Position numbers and translations under genes: made by a program
Source of the DNA: CAYQAJ01 sp964415245
GTDB taxonomy: Bacteria; Planctomycetota; Planctomycetia; Pirellulales; Pirellulaceae
NCBI GenBank assembly: GCA_964415245.1
Contig: CAYQAJ010000074.1
Span: 1 to 19,121 of the forward strand
Direction: 5' to 3'
Length of the DNA stretch: 19,121 bases
Part shown: piece after piece, positions 15,901-19,121 of the stretch
Layout of the letters: the number at the start of each line of letters is the position of its first letter
Numbering within the stretch: the stretch's first letter is position 1
Notes under the pieces: generated by a model
Databases searched by the model: none
Seen by the model: only the letters and a program-made list of their open reading frames with translations
What the model was told of the DNA's origin: nothing

Positions 15901-18900
15901 GCAGAGAGGCGAGGCGCGTTTACGGTGGCACTGCCGCCGGGAGCGCGATTTCTCACGGTCGAGCTCCGCTACCACGACGCTTCGTACAATGTGTGGATTG
16001 CCGGCAGCGTGACAGCGTCGCTTCCCACGGTCGATGTGCCGGTGCTTGCGCACGCGTGGACCGCGTGGCTGCCCGAAGGGCTGGCCCCTTGGAATCAAAA
16101 CCGCGAGCCGCATACCTGGGGCCGCCGCCTATTCGGTTCCTTGTGGCGCGAAGCGCCGGCACTGCCGGCGCAACCGCTGAGCCCGGCGTACTGGCGTGAA
16201 GTGACGCACGGGAGCTCGCACGACGAGCCGCTCTCGCGAGCGCTGCGTGCCGTCGAAACCATGGGGAATCTCGCTGCGTCGCTGCCCGGCGCACAGGCCA
16301 GCGCACAGGCCGGCGAGACGGCCACGTGGCAGCAGCTTGTCGCGCAGTATGTGCTCCTCCAGCACAGGAGTGCGGACGACGCGACGCTCCCGCCGCTCTT
16401 GGTCGACGCCGACGCCTTGAGCCGCATGGGCATCGGGCCGCAGACGCCGCTCCCGGTGGTCGAAGGCGCGACGGACCAGGAGCGCGGCATGAACCTGCTC
16501 GAGCAGGGCAATCTCGTGCTGATGGTGCAGCCGCATTCGGTGATGCTGACCAGCGTTGCAAGGGCCCAGATTGGCAGGTTGCGCCTGGAAGCGACAGAGT
16601 ATCCATCGCTGTTTCTGGCTGTGGCAGATGCGTCGGCCTCCGCACACGCAGCAGATGCTGACTTGAGACTGGTTTCCGCACAGCGGGTCGATGAGTCCGA
16701 TCCATCGCACTACCTGCCAGCGGCCGCGTGGGTGGTGCACGCTTCGCTGCCGCAATCACCATGGACCGTCGTCCCCGAGCGCCCGTACGCGAGCCTGGCC
16801 GACCGCGGCTACACCGCGGTTCGACGCGATCTCGGTGCTTCGTTCGACGATGACGGCGCGACAACCGTCTCGACGACGAATGCCATCGCCGACAACGGCG
16901 AAACCGCAAGCGCGCAATCGGCTCGGCTCGACGTCTACCGCCCCACCGTGCTGCGATCATTTGGGTGGGCGCTGGTAGTCGCGTCGGCAGGCGCCGTGTG
17001 GTGGTTGGGCCGACGACGACCCCTGCTCGCCCTGCCCCTGATTGTCGTGGCGGGCGTCGCGCTGATGTTGGTCCCCGATTCCGTAGTGACCGTTGCTCGC
17101 GGCGTGTTCTGGGGCATGACGCTGGGCCTCGCGCTTGCCGCGCTTCGGCCTCTCGCCGAGAAAAAGCGGCAATCCGAAGGCGACGAGACGACCGGCAGCC
17201 GCCCGGCCACGCCGACCACCTCGACGATGTCGGCCAACGTCCTCGCGTGGTGCATCTTGGGAGGCTGGGGAGCGGCATGCCTCGGTAGTGCGACAGCGCA
17301 TCGCGCGGCCGCGGCCGACGAGCCGACCATCCCCATCTACCGCGTGATCATTCCCATCGACGAGGACCGCAACCCCACCGGCGGTTACGTCTACCTGCCG
17401 CGGCCGTTCTACAACGCGCTGCATCAACGGGCTGCGGCCGACGTGCCGGCTCCCAAGGGATGGCTCGTGCAAGGCGCCACCTACCGCTGCACGCTGGGCC
17501 GCACCGCACTGGCCCAGCAGCTCGACGTAACCGAGCTGACGGCCACTTACGATCTGGAAGTGTTCCAAGACGCAGCTCGCGTGCTCGTTCCCTTGCGGCG
17601 GGAGGGGATCCACCTGGTCGCCGACGGCGCCCGACTCGACGGCCAGCCGGTAGAAGTGGACTGGGACGCCGAAGGCGGGCATTTGATTGTCGAAGTCGAT
17701 CGCGTTGGTGCCCATCGCCTCGAGCTGGACTTGCAGCCGACGGCAACCGCCGTTGACGGCGAGTTGGGTTTTGATCTAACGGTACCGCGGCTGGCACGAT
17801 CCCGCCTTTTTTTGAAAGTCCCGGCCGACGTGGCGGACGTCGGCTTTCCGTCGGCGCTGGGCGCCACGACGGTCGACCGGCAAACCGGCCTCTTGGTGAC
17901 CGACCTCGGTCCCACCGATCGGCTGGCGCTGCGTTGGCCGGTTCTCGACCGCGCGTCACCGAGCGCCGATTTGGGCGTCGACGAGCTGATTTGGCTCAAG
18001 GTGCGTCCGGGCGCGACTGCGATCGACGCTCACTTCCGTTTCAGCGTACCGGACGGGGAAATCCAATCGGTCGAGTTGCTGGCCGACCCACGGCTTCGCT
18101 TGGTACGGCCGCAAAGCGACGAGCGCGCGCTGATCCGGCAATCGCGACGCGGTAGCGTTAATTCGTTCGAGTTCGTCTTCGCGCAGCCGCAACCGCGCGA
18201 AGTGACCCTCGACGCTTCGTTCCTGGTCACAGGAAGCAGCGGCGTGGCGAATCTGGTGCTGCCGCGGCTTGAAGCTGTGGCCGCGCACACGGCGCGCCGC
18301 TGGCTGGCGGTTTCGGTTGCACCGTCGTTGGCCTTCGCGGTTTCCGAAGATCCCCTGCTGAAGGAGCTGGCGGGCGGAGAGTTCGCCCGACTTTGGCCCA
18401 CCGACGACGGCGAACCGCAACTGGCGTATCGCCTTCCTTCCGGCGACGTGTCTTGGACCCTGTCGACGCGACCGGTCGAACGTCGCACCACGGCCGCCGA
18501 GCAGCTCGAATTCGGATTGGCTCGCGAGAAGGCGACGATCGCCTATACGGCGAGTCTGACGACGACCGGCACGCCCTGCTTCCGCCACCATTTGCACGTG
18601 CCGGCGGCACTGCACGTCGATCGCTTGTCGCTCGTTCAGGCTGGCGTCGAACGCACGCCGCGTTGGTCGCGCGTGAGCGACGATACCGTGGTAGTCATGT
18701 TCCCGGAAAACCTCAGCGGTGACTACCGCCTGACGCTCAACGCAGCGATGCCGTTGCCGGCAGAGGGAGCCATCACGGTTCCACACATTGGCGTCGCCGA
18801 GGCGACTGCGCTTTCCAGCCAGGTGCGAGTGTATCGCGATAGCGGCATTCTTGCGCAACTCGAGCAGGCCCCAGGTTGGACCGAGAAGGCCGACGCTCCG

Positions 18901-19121
18901 CTCGGGCGGTACCGCGAACCTCTTGGCCGACTCGTGGCCTCTCTCCTGCGGGGACAAGAAAGCGGCGATGCACCGGAGGGCGTGACCTCGGACGATGCGG
19001 CGCCACGCAGCTCGGCAAAGGACACTGCGGCGCCAGACACCGTGGCGCCAGAAACCGTGGCGCCACTCAGTGTTTCGGCCGAGGGTGACGGAAGTATCAT
19101 CATCCGCGTGGCGCCCAACAA
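12982..19121 (+). CDS. Giant exported protein with two fused modules, 3' end outside window (unknown function)
   Basis: From the ATG at 12982 the frame stays open to the window edge: at least 2046 residues. A hydrophobic export/anchor segment lies at about 47-65 after a long basic N-region. Module A follows: RRVYVPSDRQEDAARGYLP, KLEDFERLVEALG, a beta-rich ectodomain with an acidic Gly/Glu/Asp linker (about 291-345), AVYRIENSGRQRLAFRLPP with VLLDGK, then three membrane helices (about 1326-1393) and a KKRQ tail. A second signal-like segment (M1416, SANVLAWCILGGWGAACLG ... AAAADEP) starts module B: YRVIIPIDEDRNPTGGYVYLP, an FYNAL helix, and the same order of strands. Modules A and B and the upstream protein are paralogous by visual comparison. 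No catalytic motif is seen; structural, adhesive or envelope roles are guesses. The 4-nt overlap with the upstream gene implies one operon. Confidence 0.82.
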   Translation, partial: MSAPAISLGTTLMLRLWQACARLVVCVSEARWTVVGRIPGDRRRARRLARLCAAIIVAGLLYLPADVRLAGECGVLWAQAPRGTDDTTLAPFNPVPSASSPAASTPAASSNADSQPPLRFRRVYVPSDRQEDAARGYLPMKLEDFERLVEALGRPTVESIPPAGVQRAEYRARLEGNQLVAGKAVLDVSHQADDVAVLSLDAMRVAIGEPWWDESPRRRATAALRADGKLVLLVDKSSRLEFPWSLRGKAEVSGEVSFAFGLPPCPSTRLILDLPPGMIPQVDHGIVRRAADGVSDGEGEGDGAEADEESERQRGDGQSAGGEATDKADGDSPIDDDGSAPGSLHRWHIDLGGNSRFSLRVLPESAQSAAGPQVLLRQHLVYQFAPSGVQLIGDLYLDVRRQPLRQVVLRVDPRLHITAARMGDADVPFIVQSESEVQRDEEGSHAVVVLDLPTPITEDERMLRVEALCAFTPGQRWTLPTLVPRNVTWQEATAVLSLPQPLVLRELVPHECRQSKLAPLPAPGSGESIELQYFSPQASAEVIVSRPTARLSATSGTSLVVSAAAVTANVLVDMVASEGELFTLDGWVPSPWIVDGVTAQPDTSIDDWNVEPLDADRQMLHVRLKQPVSPGHLLRLEVRAHRSPPPAESPAGMVFLRPLELAGVSQSRRLVSLEADASYQFEWSGDRELTRIDVTSLPEAERRLLQTGPAALLFFDDSAADGLQLVLRSEPPRYVAQIATEATATTSVLSYQCAITCQPTSTPVSRLVVHFSRSPGESVRWTLAGESTDGLAAQRLPAIEGRGASGDAGETWEIVLRRPRNVSFELRAQWTSRMESPQVVPLVSLPEAASQEGTLSVSINDDTPLVLDNSGLSPILIEPAPPDRFRTIRAAYRYVPSQYASLTIRRSVDSTPLPTAWAWICELDSRFVGDVAAHTAVYRIENSGRQRLAFRLPPSAELDQVLLDGKETTFTRSAERRGAFTVALPPGARFLTVELRYHDASYNVWIAGSVTASLPTVDVPVLAHAWTAWLPEGLAPWNQNREPHTWGRRLFGSLWREAPALPAQPLSPAYWREVTHGSSHDEPLSRALRAVETMGNLAASLPGAQASAQAGETATWQQLVAQYVLLQHRSADDATLPPLLVDADALSRMGIGPQTPLPVVEGATDQERGMNLLEQGNLVLMVQPHSVMLTSVARAQIGRLRLEATEYPSLFLAVADASASAHAADADLRLVSAQRVDESDPSHYLPAAAWVVHASLPQSPWTVVPERPYASLADRGYTAVRRDLGASFDDDGATTVSTTNAIADNGETASAQSARLDVYRPTVLRSFGWALVVASAGAVWWLGRRRPLLALPLIVVAGVALMLVPDSVVTVARGVFWGMTLGLALAALRPLAEKKRQSEGDETTGSRPATPTTSTMSANVLAWCILGGWGAACLGSATAHRAAAADEPTIPIYRVIIPIDEDRNPTGGYVYLPRPFYNALHQRAAADVPAPKGWLVQGATYRCTLGRTALAQQLDVTELTATYDLEVFQDAARVLVPLRREGIHLVADGARLDGQPVEVDWDAEGGHLIVEVDRVGAHRLELDLQPTATAVDGELGFDLTVPRLARSRLFLKVPADVADVGFPSALGATTVDRQTGLLVTDLGPTDRLALRWPVLDRASPSADLGVDELIWLKVRPGATAIDAHFRFSVPDGEIQSVELLADPRLRLVRPQSDERALIRQSRRGSVNSFEFVFAQPQPREVTLDASFLVTGSSGVANLVLPRLEAVAAHTARRWLAVSVAPSLAFAVSEDPLLKELAGGEFARLWPTDDGEPQLAYRLPSGDVSWTLSTRPVERRTTAAEQLEFGLAREKATIAYTASLTTTGTPCFRHHLHVPAALHVDRLSLVQAGVERTPRWSRVSDDTVVVMFPENLSGDYRLTLNAAMPLPAEGAITVPHIGVAEATALSSQVRVYRDSGILAQLEQAPGWTEKADAPLGRYREPLGRLVASLLRGQESGDAPEGVTSDDAAPRSSAKDTAAPDTVAPETVAPLSVSAEGDGSIIIRVAPN
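18991..19065 (+). repeat. 15-bp in-frame tandem repeat encoding D/E-T-V/A-A-P
   Basis: Three adjacent 15-nt units (gacactgcggcgcca, gacaccgtggcgcca, gaaaccgtggcgcca at 19021-19065) encode DTAAP-DTVAP-ETVAP. A related unit (gacgatgcggcgcca, DDAAP) lies at 18991-19005, separated by one diverged unit. They form a Pro/Ala/Asp-rich linker in module B of the second giant protein. Confidence 0.85.

Overview
The window looks like a chromosomal segment of a planctomycete, most likely of the Pirellulales type. The evidence is high GC, a DUF1501 protein with a twin-arginine-like leader, a zinc-ribbon plus GYF_2 protein, a DUF4254 protein, very large secreted/membrane-anchored proteins of unknown function, and few clear Shine-Dalgarno sites. 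The placement is inferred from gene content; no rRNA or other phylogenetic marker is present. I see no tRNA, rRNA, CRISPR, transposase or phage gene.

Layout. 1-451: no supported gene; an extended -10 promoter precedes a zinc-ribbon/GYF_2 membrane protein (452-1381, +). 1480-2082 (-): DUF4254 protein, convergent with the first gene and divergent from an M28-family glutaminyl-cyclase-like enzyme (2257-3267, +). 3525-3944 (+): small three-helix membrane protein. 4066-5145 (+): tartrate/D-malate-type beta-decarboxylating dehydrogenase. 5305-6822 (+): DUF1501 protein behind a good promoter. 6860-7678 (-): unrecognised 272-residue protein. Between it and the next gene the minus strand carries a promoter, about 160 nt of foldable RNA and a strong intrinsic terminator: a candidate small RNA or leader attenuator. 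8158-8952 (+): inositol-monophosphatase-family enzyme with its own promoter.

The right half (about 9299 to the window end) is a two-gene unit encoding giant exported proteins joined by a 4-nt ATGA overlap. The first has about 1228 residues. The second runs open from 12982 through the window edge (at least 2046 residues). By reading them against each other they are paralogues built from one plan: export signal, a conserved N-terminal segment around a 'FERL'-like motif, a long beta-rich ectodomain, three membrane helices and a basic tail. The second protein contains a complete unit followed by an internal signal-peptide-like segment and the start of another unit, so the locus holds three related modules. 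No function can be assigned; this is the most novel part of the window.

A second theme is intergenic. Several 3'-flanking regions on the left carry short degenerate tandem arrays with an exact 7-bp period but different words (cctaaag; tgtcggt with its complement accgaca; ttggtca; tgcactc). They resemble the heptanucleotide short tandem repeats known in filamentous cyanobacteria. The genes on the left are mostly single transcription units and show no common pathway.
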